A DNA stretch of 59,846 nt from CAXYVC01 sp964292295 (GTDB taxonomy: Bacteria > Acidobacteriota > Holophagae > Holophagales > Holophagaceae), in contig CAXYVC010000002.1 in NCBI GenBank assembly GCA_964292295.1, positions 1 through 59,846 on the forward strand, in the 5' to 3' direction. The notes beneath the pieces were generated by a model, which was given only the letters and a program-made list of their open reading frames with translations, searched no databases and was not told where the DNA came from. Below are positions 15,598-23,294 of this stretch, piece by piece (positions within the stretch are counted from its first letter, which is position 1; every line of letters starts with the position of its first letter). The position numbers were made by a program, and so were the translations under genes.

Positions 15598-17160
15598 ATG
15601 AAGATCACGCTCCTGGTGGAAGGTGCCCGTCGCTCGGTGGAACTCACCGAGGAAGGCCTCACGGTCGGCCGTGGGGAGGCCGCCGGGCTGCGCGTGGCCA
15701 GCAATGCCGTGAGCCGCCTGCACGCCCGCTTCTTCCTGAAGGAGGGCCAGCCCCACGTGGTGGACCTCAAGAGCCTGAACGGCACCACCCTGAACGGCCA
15801 GCCGGTCACCGAGCCCTGCCCCCTTCGCCCCGGCGACACGGTGCTCCTGGGTGAACTGGCGATCCAGTGGGTGCCGGAGGAGGGCAGCGGCGCGGTGCGG
15901 AACCTCTCCGGCCCCAAGGGGGCCAGCGATTCCCAGGTCCGCATGGAGGACCGGGCCTTCGACGCCTCCGGGAGCATCCTGGTGCCCCACGCCAGCCTGG
16001 ACGCGATGCTGTCCCAGGCCGCGCCGGGGATGGACGCCCTCTTCCAGCGCCTGGCCGCCATGGCCGGCGTGCTGCTGCGGGCCACCAGCCTCCAGGAGCT
16101 GCTCGATTCGGTGATGAACCTCGTGACGAGCACCATCCGCTGCCAGCGGGCCTTCATCCTGCTGGTGAACCCCGCCGGCGACCTGATGCCGGAGCTCGTG
16201 TGGGAGGAGAAGCCCGGCGTACTCACCACGCCCATCAGCCGCACCATCGCCCGCACGGCCATGCACGAGCGGGTGGCCATCCTCACCACCGACGCCCGGG
16301 TGGACCCGCGCTTCGCCGCCGGGGAAAGCATCAAGCTCCACGGCATCACCTCGGCCCTCTGCGCCCCCCTCATCGTGGAGGACCAGGCCCTCGGCGTGGT
16401 CTACCTGGAGAGCAGCCTCAACAAGGGCGGCTTCAAGCGGGAGGACGAGCACCTCCTCTCCGCCATGGCCAACTTCGCCGCCGTGGGCATCCAGCGCGAG
16501 CGGGAGGCCCGCTTCCGCCAGCGCCTGGAGCGCTACCACAGCCCCCAGGTGGTGGGGCAGATCCTGAAGGCCGCCCAGAACCTGGACGCCCCCCTCCTCC
16601 AGGCCACCCGCTGCGAGATCAGCGTGCTCTTCGCCGACATTTCGGGCTTCACGCGCATGAGCGAGGGGATGGAGCCCATGGTGCTCGCGGGCATCCTGAA
16701 CCGAAGCTTCGAAGTGTTGACCGAGCAGATCTTCGCCCGTGGCGGCACCCTCGACAAGTACATCGGGGACGCGATCATGGCCTTCTTCGGGGCCCCGGCG
16801 CCCGACCCCGACCACGCCCGCCACGCGGTGGAGGCGGCCATCGCCATGCAGCAGGGCCTGCGTGCCCTCAACGCGAGCCGGCCCGAGGGCTACCCGGAGC
16901 TGCGGATGCGCATCGGCATCAACAGCGGCGAGGCCTTCGCCGGGGACATCGGCTGCGAGAAGCGCATGGACTACACGGTCATGGGATCCACCGTGAACCT
17001 GGCCTCCCGCCTGGAGAGCGGCGTGGCCAAGCCCGGCCAGATCGTGGTGGGCCCCCACACCGCGAAGCTCCTGGGCGCCGAGGGCCTGCGCCCCCTGGAG
17101 GCCGTCACCCTCAAGGGCATCGAGCACGAAGTCCACCCCAGCGAAATCCAATGGGAATAG
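15598..17160 (+). CDS. FHA-GAF-class III nucleotide cyclase
   Basis: A 520-residue signalling enzyme. An FHA domain (about 18-92; SRLHARF near 39-45, SLNGTTLNG near 59-67) is followed by a GAF domain (about 150-300) and a class III cyclase domain (about 338-515). Metal-binding aspartates are D347 (LFADISGFT) and D391 (YIGDAIMAF); K387 fits the adenine-specifying lysine, so cyclic AMP is the likely product. The signature MDYTVMGSTVNLASRLES is intact. It is soluble. A phosphoprotein (FHA) and a small ligand (GAF) would both control it. It begins a plus-strand run leading into the PilZ and chemotaxis genes, but 55 bases separate it from the PilZ gene. Confidence 0.93.
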   Translation: MKITLLVEGARRSVELTEEGLTVGRGEAAGLRVASNAVSRLHARFFLKEGQPHVVDLKSLNGTTLNGQPVTEPCPLRPGDTVLLGELAIQWVPEEGSGAVRNLSGPKGASDSQVRMEDRAFDASGSILVPHASLDAMLSQAAPGMDALFQRLAAMAGVLLRATSLQELLDSVMNLVTSTIRCQRAFILLVNPAGDLMPELVWEEKPGVLTTPISRTIARTAMHERVAILTTDARVDPRFAAGESIKLHGITSALCAPLIVEDQALGVVYLESSLNKGGFKREDEHLLSAMANFAAVGIQREREARFRQRLERYHSPQVVGQILKAAQNLDAPLLQATRCEISVLFADISGFTRMSEGMEPMVLAGILNRSFEVLTEQIFARGGTLDKYIGDAIMAFFGAPAPDPDHARHAVEAAIAMQQGLRALNASRPEGYPELRMRIGINSGEAFAGDIGCEKRMDYTVMGSTVNLASRLESGVAKPGQIVVGPHTAKLLGAEGLRPLEAVTLKGIEHEVHPSEIQWE

Positions 17161-17215
17161 CCTAGGATTCATGCAGGACCGGTCGGGTTCCGATCCGGAA
17201 GGGGGACTGACAGCC

Positions 17216-17611
17216 ATGTCTGACGAACGACGCCAGTACCGACGCATCCCCATGGGGGCGACCATCGCCTTCCAGGAGATCACCTTCCAGAAGGACCCCG
17301 AGCCCGCCCAGGCCACCTACCGGGACGTCTCCGCGGGGGGCCTGCTCCTTGCCAGCCCGAAGGCCTATCCCCTGGGAACCCTCCTCAAGCTGGAGGTCCG
17401 CGTCCCGGGCTGGGGCAAGCACCAGAACCGCTTCGGTCCTGCCCAGGACCTGGATCTGCGCCCCCTCGTGGCCGTGGGCCAGGTGGTCCGCCTCGAGGAA
17501 CTGGCCGCCGGAGACTACGAGCTCGGGATCAAGTTCATGAATGTGTACCCTGATGACTGGTCGGCGCTCCTGAAGTTCATCGAGGCCTCGACCCCTTCGG
17601 ACGAGCGCTAG
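17216..17611 (+). CDS. PilZ-domain cyclic di-GMP binding protein
   Basis: A 131-residue single-domain PilZ protein. The RxxxR motif is in ERRQYRRIP (residues 4-11) and the second motif DVSAGG lies about 35 residues later, so cyclic di-GMP binding looks intact. The ATG at 17216 has a GGGGGA site; an in-frame ATG at 17171 would put extra residues before the motif and is less likely. It sits 30 bases upstream of cheY and may be co-transcribed with the chemotaxis operon, linking cyclic di-GMP to the motility or pilus output (inference). Confidence 0.9.
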   Translation: MSDERRQYRRIPMGATIAFQEITFQKDPEPAQATYRDVSAGGLLLASPKAYPLGTLLKLEVRVPGWGKHQNRFGPAQDLDLRPLVAVGQVVRLEELAAGDYELGIKFMNVYPDDWSALLKFIEASTPSDER

Positions 17612-17641
17612 CGCCCCAGGACCCCCGGAAAGGAGCCCCCC

Positions 17642-17998
17642 TTGAAGATCCTCATCGTCGACGACTCCTCCACGATGCGCCGCATCATCATCAACACGCT
17701 GTCCCGCATCGGCTATACCGACGTGGTCGAGGCGGAGCACGGGAAAGCCGGCCTCGACAAGCTCGGCCAGGGCGGCGTGGAGATGATCATCACCGACTGG
17801 AACATGCCCGAGATGGACGGCCTGGAGTTTGTGACCCACGTGCGGGCGCAGAACGCCGGCATCCCGATCCTCATGGTCACGACCAACGCGGCCAAGGAGG
17901 ACATCGTCCAGGCCCTCCAGGCCGGCGTGAACAACTACGTGGTGAAACCGTTCACGCCCGACACCCTCAAGGAGAAGATCGAGTCCCTGCTGGGATGA
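17642..17998 (+). CDS. cheY: CheY-type response regulator
   Basis: A 118-residue stand-alone receiver. The acidic pocket is D7, D8, the phospho-acceptor D52 (TDWNMPEMDG), the switch residue T80 and the lysine K102 in VVKPF. Sequence and size match CheY. The TTG start is fixed by an AAAGGAG site seven bases upstream and by the KILIVDDS start. It is the first gene of the chemotaxis operon and should carry phosphate from the downstream CheA to the motor, pilus or other output. Confidence 0.94.
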   Translation: MKILIVDDSSTMRRIIINTLSRIGYTDVVEAEHGKAGLDKLGQGGVEMIITDWNMPEMDGLEFVTHVRAQNAGIPILMVTTNAAKEDIVQALQAGVNNYVVKPFTPDTLKEKIESLLG

Positions 17999-18014
17999 CG
18001 GGCCGGAGACCCCC

Positions 18015-18614
18015 ATGGAACAGTCCGAGATCGACGCCCTGCTGAAGGCCGCCAGCAAGGGCGGCGCCAAGCCCAAGAAGGGGCAGGAGCCGCCAGCGCC
18101 CGCCCCCCAGCCCGAAGCCGCCGCCCCGCCCCCCCAGCCCACTCCCAAGCAGGAGGGGCAGGTCATCACCGAAATCGACGCGGTCACCGCCGTCACGGAG
18201 CGGGAGACCAACAAGGTCATGGACCAGCTGGACGTCATCAGCCAGCTCGTGGGCCGCCAGCAGGACCTCATCACCACGCTGATGACCCAGCAGTCCGAAG
18301 GCGGCTCCGGCCAGGTCCAGGAGGCCCTGCGGCAGATCGCCCAGTCCGGGAAGGAGATCCAGGACAAGGTCTTCGAGGCCATGGACCTGATGCAGTTCCA
18401 GGACATCACGCGCCAGAAGCTGGAGCGCATCGTCTACCACCTGCGCCAGATCCACGACTACATCGTGGACCTCCTTGGCACGGGCCTGAAGACCGAGGGC
18501 GGGCGGGCCAGCATCAACCCGAACATCATCCACACGGGGACCACGCCCGACGAGCGGAAGGCCGACGCGGACGCCGTGATCGCCGAGTTCAGGCGCCAGT
18601 CCGGGAAGGAATAG
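18015..18614 (+). CDS. CheZ-like CheY phosphatase with FliM-like N-terminal peptide
   Basis: A 199-residue protein. Residues 4-10 read SEIDALL, very like the CheY-binding peptide at the N-terminus of FliM. A Pro/Ala-rich linker (about 25-47) follows. From 55 on it is helical, with the CheZ catalytic motif D-x-x-x-Q as D130-I-T-R-Q134 inside FEAMDLMQFQDITRQKLERI. In CheZ the matching Asp and Gln coordinate Mg2+ and water to hydrolyse CheY-P. It therefore looks like a phosphatase that captures CheY-P with its own peptide. It is 16 bases after cheY. The phosphatase call is family-based and untested here. Confidence 0.85.
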   Translation: MEQSEIDALLKAASKGGAKPKKGQEPPAPAPQPEAAAPPPQPTPKQEGQVITEIDAVTAVTERETNKVMDQLDVISQLVGRQQDLITTLMTQQSEGGSGQVQEALRQIAQSGKEIQDKVFEAMDLMQFQDITRQKLERIVYHLRQIHDYIVDLLGTGLKTEGGRASINPNIIHTGTTPDERKADADAVIAEFRRQSGKE

Positions 18615-18618
18615 AGCC

Positions 18619-20136
18619 ATGGCCACCGCGGAAGCCCAGGGGAGGAACGTGCGGGACCTGGTCCCCTCCGGCCAGCTGGTGACCTTCACCCTGGACGGCG
18701 TCGAGTTCGGCCTGGACATCGAACGGGTACAGGAGATCACCCCGCGCACGGACATCACGCCCGTGCCCGGCGCCCCCAGCTTCGTGATGGGCGTGCTGAA
18801 CCTCCGCGGGTCGATCATCCCGGTGCTGGACAGCCGCGCGCGCTTCCACCTCGCGCCCCAGGAACCCACCAGCCGCACCCGCATCATCATCCTGGACCTG
18901 GCCGGGCAGGCCACGGGCTTCCAGGTCGACAGCGTGGCGGAGGTGGTGCGCCTGGACGACTTCACCCTGCGCGACACGCCCCCGCTCGTGGCCGGGGTCC
19001 GCAGCGACTACCTGGCCGGCATGGTGACCGTGGGCCAGCGCCTGATCACCCTCATCGACCTGGACAAGATCCTCGACAGCAGCGAGTTCAGCCAGCAGGC
19101 CCTCCTGCTCGAACAGTCCGCCGCGGGACCCTCCCTGGGCGGCGGGATGGACCTCGCGGAAGAGCAGGCGGTGGAGGAGCATCCCTACGTCACCTTCGCC
19201 CTGGGGCAGGAGAGCTTCGGCCTGTCCCTGGAGCTGGTGGAGGAGATCACCGAGCTGCCCCCCATCACCAAGGTGCCGGATGCGCCGGGCTACGTCCTGG
19301 GCGTCATCTGCCTGCGGGACCAGGTGCTGCCCCTGCTGGACATCATCCAGCTCCTGCGGGTGGAAGAGCGCCCCGAGGCCGTCACCCGCGACATGGTCAT
19401 CCTCCTGAGCATCGGCGAAGCCAAGCTGGGCATCGTGGTGGACGGCATCCAGGAGATCATCCGGATCAAGGACGGCGACGTCCTCCCGACGCCCCAGACC
19501 CTCAGCGAGGCGGAGGCGGAGCGCCTGGAGGGCGTGGTGATCCGCCCGGACCGCATGGTGAGCCTCATCAAGGTGCTCCAGGTCATCAGCGGGGAGGACC
19601 AGGCCAAGATCGCCACCATGGGCGCCAGCCTCGCCGCCCAGCGGCGCGAGGAGGCCCAGGTGGAGACCCACGAGCTCCCCCTGGTGGTCTTCCACCTCGG
19701 CGCGGAAGCCTACGGCCTGCGCCTCCACGAGGTGCGCGAGATCATCATGGCGGGCCTGATCACGCCGGTGCCCCGCGCCCCCGCCTTCATCGAGGGCGTG
19801 CTGAACCTCCGGGGCGAGGTGATGCCCGTGATCGACCTGCGCACCCGCTTCGGGCTTCCGCCCGCGGACCGCACCAGCCTCACCCGCATCGTCATCACGC
19901 CCATCGGGGGCGTCTTCACCGGCCTCGTGGTGGATGCCGTCAGCGAGGTCAAGAACGTCGACCAGCGCAAGCTGGAGGAGCCCCCGAAGGTCACCTCCGC
20001 CGGGGCCAACGCCTACATCCAGAAGGTGGCCCGCACCAGCGACGGCGTGGTGTTCGTGCTGGACCTCCAGCACCTGCTGCGGGACCAGGAGAGCCGGCAG
20101 CTCGAGACCTTCCAGGGCGGAAAGAGGGCCGAATGA
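18619..20136 (+). CDS. Triple CheW-domain coupling protein
   Basis: A 505-residue protein of three tandem CheW domains at about 18-155, 188-325 and 353-487. Domains 1 and 3 keep the VLNLRG motif used for CheA and receptor contact; domain 2 has VICLRD in its place. Linkers are acidic or Glu-rich. There is no kinase or receiver domain. It should couple several receptors and CheA within one array, possibly replacing separate CheW copies. It starts four bases after the CheZ-like gene and its stop overlaps the cheA start (ATGATGA), so dosage is linked to CheA. Confidence 0.92.
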   Translation: MATAEAQGRNVRDLVPSGQLVTFTLDGVEFGLDIERVQEITPRTDITPVPGAPSFVMGVLNLRGSIIPVLDSRARFHLAPQEPTSRTRIIILDLAGQATGFQVDSVAEVVRLDDFTLRDTPPLVAGVRSDYLAGMVTVGQRLITLIDLDKILDSSEFSQQALLLEQSAAGPSLGGGMDLAEEQAVEEHPYVTFALGQESFGLSLELVEEITELPPITKVPDAPGYVLGVICLRDQVLPLLDIIQLLRVEERPEAVTRDMVILLSIGEAKLGIVVDGIQEIIRIKDGDVLPTPQTLSEAEAERLEGVVIRPDRMVSLIKVLQVISGEDQAKIATMGASLAAQRREEAQVETHELPLVVFHLGAEAYGLRLHEVREIIMAGLITPVPRAPAFIEGVLNLRGEVMPVIDLRTRFGLPPADRTSLTRIVITPIGGVFTGLVVDAVSEVKNVDQRKLEEPPKVTSAGANAYIQKVARTSDGVVFVLDLQHLLRDQESRQLETFQGGKRAE

Positions 20137-22295
20137 TGAGCGAGTTCACCCTGGACGACCCCAGCTTCTACGAGGATTTCCTCGTCGAAGCCCAGGAGCA
20201 CTTCGAGCTGATCGAGCAGAACTTCCTGACGCTCGAGGAGAACCCGGGCGACCTGGACATCCTCAACGCCATCTTCCGCAGCGTGCACACCATCAAGGGC
20301 GCCAGCGGCTTCCTGGGCCTGCAGAAGATCCAGGCCCTGAGCCACATCGGCGAGAACGTGCTGGACGACCTCCGCAAGGGCCGCATGGCCGTCACGCCGG
20401 AGGTGATGGAAAGCCTCTTCGAGACCGTGGACACGCTGAAGGTGCTTGTGGAGGACGTGGGCATCGGCCTGCGCAAGGAGGGCGCCCCGAAGGATCCCGA
20501 CATCACCGGCGTCACCCGCCGCCTGGAGGCCCTGCGGGGAGGCGGATCGACCCCCCAGGCCGCCGCCGCGGCCGCCCCCCAGGGCGCGCCCCGGCTGGTC
20601 CTCCCCCCAGAGCTCCAGGGCATGGGCGCGGACGTGAAGGCCGACTGCGAGGCCGCCCTGGCCAGCGGCGGCCCCCTGCTGGCCCTGCGCATCGAGCTGC
20701 TTCCGGAAGTCCTGCACACCCACTTCAACCCCATGTCCCTGGTCAGCCTCGTGGAGCTGGTGGGCCGCCTCGTGCACTCCGGCCACCTCATGCGCCAGCC
20801 CGTGGACCTGGAGGGCTTCGAGGCCCAGCACTTCCTCTTCGACCTGCTCCTGGTGCTCCAGCCCACGGAAAGCCTGGAGGCGGTGCGCAAGCTCTTCGAC
20901 GGCGCCAAGAACCTCCGCATCCACTACTTCCTGCTGGAAGCGGGTGGGGGACGGGCGCTGGACACCGCGCCCGTCCCGCCTCCCGCCCTGGCGCCGGTGG
21001 CGGGCCGCCCCCCCCCCGCCCCCCATGCAACCCCGAAGGCCGGCGCCCCCGCCGCTCCCGCCGCCGAAGCCAAGGGCTCCAAGGCGGGCACGGACACCAT
21101 CCGCGTGAGCCAGGCCAAGCTGGACGCCTTCATGAACACCGTGGCCGAACTGATCATCAGCAAGACCATGATCAACCACGTGGTGGAGCGCTTCGAGGCC
21201 GCCAGCCTCGAGGGCGAGGGCGGCGAGCTGGTGAAGGAGCTGCGCAAGGCCAGCGTCTACCTGGACCAGGTCAGCAAGGAGGTCCAGGGCTCGGTGCTGG
21301 GCATCCGAATGGTGCCGGTGAAGACGATCTTCACCAAGTTCCCCCGCATGCTGCGGGACCTCGCCAAGGCCAGCGGCAAGAAGATCGAGCTGCAGATGGT
21401 GGGCGAGGACACCGAGATCGACAAGAGCCTGATCGAGGAGCTCTCCGACCCGATGATCCACCTCATCCGCAACAGCGCGGACCACGGGGTGGAATCTCCC
21501 GAAATCCGCGCGGCCGCCGGGAAGCCCGAGACGGGCACGGTGGTCCTGCGGGCACGCCACGAGGGCGACAGCGTGGTGGTGGAGATCGAGGACGACGGCA
21601 AGGGCATCGACCCGGCGGTCATCCGCGCCAAGGCCGTGGAGAAGGGCGTGCTCGCCCAGGAGAAGGCCGACCAGCTCTCGGACGAGGAGGCCCTCAACCT
21701 CATCTTCCTGCCCGGCTTCAGCACCGCCCAGAAGGTGACGGACATCTCCGGCCGTGGGGTCGGCATGGACGTGGTGCGCAGCAACGTGCGCCGCCTGGGC
21801 GGCAGCGTGAGCGTCACCAGCGTCGTCGGCAGGGGCTCCGTCTTCACGCTGAAGCTGCCCCTCACCCTGGCCATCATCGACGCCCTGCTCATGCGCGCGG
21901 GCAACCAGGTCTTCGCCATCCCCGGCACCGCCGTGGAGGAGACCCTCCTCGTGCCCCCGGCAACCCTGAGCCACCTCACCCGGCGCAAGGCCATCAACCT
22001 GCGCGGCGAGGTCCTCGGCGTGAGCCGCCTGCGCGAGCTGCTGCGCTTCGACGGCCGGGACGCGCTGGAGGGCGGCGAGGAGCTCCCCGTGGTCGTGCTG
22101 AGCGCCGCCGGGCGCCGCATGGGCCTCATCGTGGACGCCTTCCTGAGGCGCCAGGAGATGGTCATCAAGCCCCTGGCGCCCTACCTGGCCAGCCTGCCGG
22201 GCATCTCCGGCGCCAGCGTCATGGGTGACGGCGGCGTGGTGCTCATCCTTGATCCCGGCGAGCTGATGCAGCTGGCCGTCCAGGAGGCCCTGTGA
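20133..22295 (+). CDS. cheA: Chemotaxis histidine kinase CheA
   Basis: A 720-residue CheA. The Hpt domain carries H52 in HTIKGASGF. A region of ~100 residues near 165-270 (ALRIELLPEVLH, LVSLVELVGRL) may serve as the response-regulator docking domain, followed by an Ala/Pro-rich linker. The dimerisation helices start near 315 (DTIRVSQAKLDAFM). The HATPase core has N-box NSADHGVE, DDGKGID and GRGVGMDVVR, and a CheW-like domain closes the protein. All catalytic elements are present. Its stop overlaps the GTG of the CheW-CheZ fusion gene. Confidence 0.95.
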   Translation: MMSEFTLDDPSFYEDFLVEAQEHFELIEQNFLTLEENPGDLDILNAIFRSVHTIKGASGFLGLQKIQALSHIGENVLDDLRKGRMAVTPEVMESLFETVDTLKVLVEDVGIGLRKEGAPKDPDITGVTRRLEALRGGGSTPQAAAAAAPQGAPRLVLPPELQGMGADVKADCEAALASGGPLLALRIELLPEVLHTHFNPMSLVSLVELVGRLVHSGHLMRQPVDLEGFEAQHFLFDLLLVLQPTESLEAVRKLFDGAKNLRIHYFLLEAGGGRALDTAPVPPPALAPVAGRPPPAPHATPKAGAPAAPAAEAKGSKAGTDTIRVSQAKLDAFMNTVAELIISKTMINHVVERFEAASLEGEGGELVKELRKASVYLDQVSKEVQGSVLGIRMVPVKTIFTKFPRMLRDLAKASGKKIELQMVGEDTEIDKSLIEELSDPMIHLIRNSADHGVESPEIRAAAGKPETGTVVLRARHEGDSVVVEIEDDGKGIDPAVIRAKAVEKGVLAQEKADQLSDEEALNLIFLPGFSTAQKVTDISGRGVGMDVVRSNVRRLGGSVSVTSVVGRGSVFTLKLPLTLAIIDALLMRAGNQVFAIPGTAVEETLLVPPATLSHLTRRKAINLRGEVLGVSRLRELLRFDGRDALEGGEELPVVVLSAAGRRMGLIVDAFLRRQEMVIKPLAPYLASLPGISGASVMGDGGVVLILDPGELMQLAVQEAL

Positions 22296-23218
22296 AGCCT
22301 GGCGAGAGCCCGGCACTCCCGGGCATCGAGGACGGGAACGCCGAGGGCGCGCGCCAGTATCTGGCCTTCGCCCTGGGGGAGCGCAGCTATGCCGTCCCCC
22401 TGGTGCAGATCGCCGAGATCAGCCCCAACCGCACCCTGAACCACATGCCCCACATGCCGAAGGGCGTGGAGGGCCTGCTGGATCTGCGGGGCACCATGGT
22501 GCCCGTGCTGAACCTGCGATGCCGCCTGGGGCTGCCGCCGCTGGACGCCGAGGCCAGCGAGAACATCCTGGTGGTGCAGCTGGGGGGCCAGCCCCTGGGC
22601 CTGCTGGTGGATCGGGTCCAGTCCGTCGTCACCGCCGCCCCGGAGGCCCACGTGCCCGCGAGCCCGCTCCTGGCGGGGAAGGAAGGCGCCCTCGTCACGG
22701 GCTTCCTGGTGCTCCCGGAGCGCGTGGTGGTGCTCCTGGACCTGGAGGCCGTCGCCGCCCTCGGCTCCGGCCGCAGCATCCAGGAACGCAGCCACGACCT
22801 CGACCAGGAGCGCCGCCTGGAGGAGGGCCTTCGCGCCCTCATCGCCCTCGCCCCCGAAAAGGACGAGACGGGCCGCGCCCGCCTGATCCCCCAGCTGGAG
22901 ACGACCATCTCCCACACGGAGGAGGAGGTCTCCAAGATCGTCGCCCGGGCGGAGGCCATGCTCGACGCGGCGGACCAGGCCTTCCGGAGCCTCGCCACCC
23001 TCAAGCAGGAGGCCCGCCTGGGCCGCCTCAAGGGCCAGGAGGCCCTCCTGGCCGAAATGGAGAAGGGCGCCCAGGAGATCCAGGACCGGGTCTTCGAGCT
23101 GATCCAGCAGCTCCAGTTCCAGGACATCGCCCGCCAGAAGCTGGAGCGCGTCCTCGTCCACATGCGCGGCCTCCAGATGGTCATGGGCACCAAGCTGCGG
23201 GACGCCGGCCGCTCCTGA
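22292..23218 (+). CDS. CheW-CheZ fusion protein
   Basis: A 308-residue fusion. Residues 22-155 are a CheW domain (RQYLAFALGERSYAVPL; GLLDLRGTMVPVLNL). From about 165 on it is helical, ending in a CheZ-type motif, D278-I-A-R-Q282, in LQFQDIARQKLERV. The flanking helix is very like the one in the CheZ-like gene upstream (EIQD-VFE shared). The CheW part would anchor the phosphatase at the receptor-CheA array. The GTG start overlaps the cheA stop. It is the last gene of the operon, with a strong terminator 20 bases on. The array-bound phosphatase role is inference from the domains. Confidence 0.88.
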   Translation: MKPGESPALPGIEDGNAEGARQYLAFALGERSYAVPLVQIAEISPNRTLNHMPHMPKGVEGLLDLRGTMVPVLNLRCRLGLPPLDAEASENILVVQLGGQPLGLLVDRVQSVVTAAPEAHVPASPLLAGKEGALVTGFLVLPERVVVLLDLEAVAALGSGRSIQERSHDLDQERRLEEGLRALIALAPEKDETGRARLIPQLETTISHTEEEVSKIVARAEAMLDAADQAFRSLATLKQEARLGRLKGQEALLAEMEKGAQEIQDRVFELIQQLQFQDIARQKLERVLVHMRGLQMVMGTKLRDAGRS

Positions 23219-23237
23219 GGAACCGGCTGCACGGGAA

Positions 23238-23266
23238 GGGCGGGGCCTCGCGGCCCCGCCCATTTC
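23238..23266 (+). terminator. Terminator of the chemotaxis operon
   Basis: A perfect 10-bp stem GGGCGGGGCC-TCGC-GGCCCCGCCC followed by ATTTCC. It lies 20 bases after the CheW-CheZ stop and 29 bases before the end of the convergent M16 gene, so it may serve both strands. Confidence 0.85.
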
Positions 23267-23294
23267 CTTACCGATGCCCCACGCTGCGGGGGCT

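Noticed and set aside
13519..17316. A 1265-residue minus-strand open frame
   Set aside because: Only its last 225 residues are a real gene (ABC ATPase). The rest lies in other frames of rimO and antisense to the cyclase gene.
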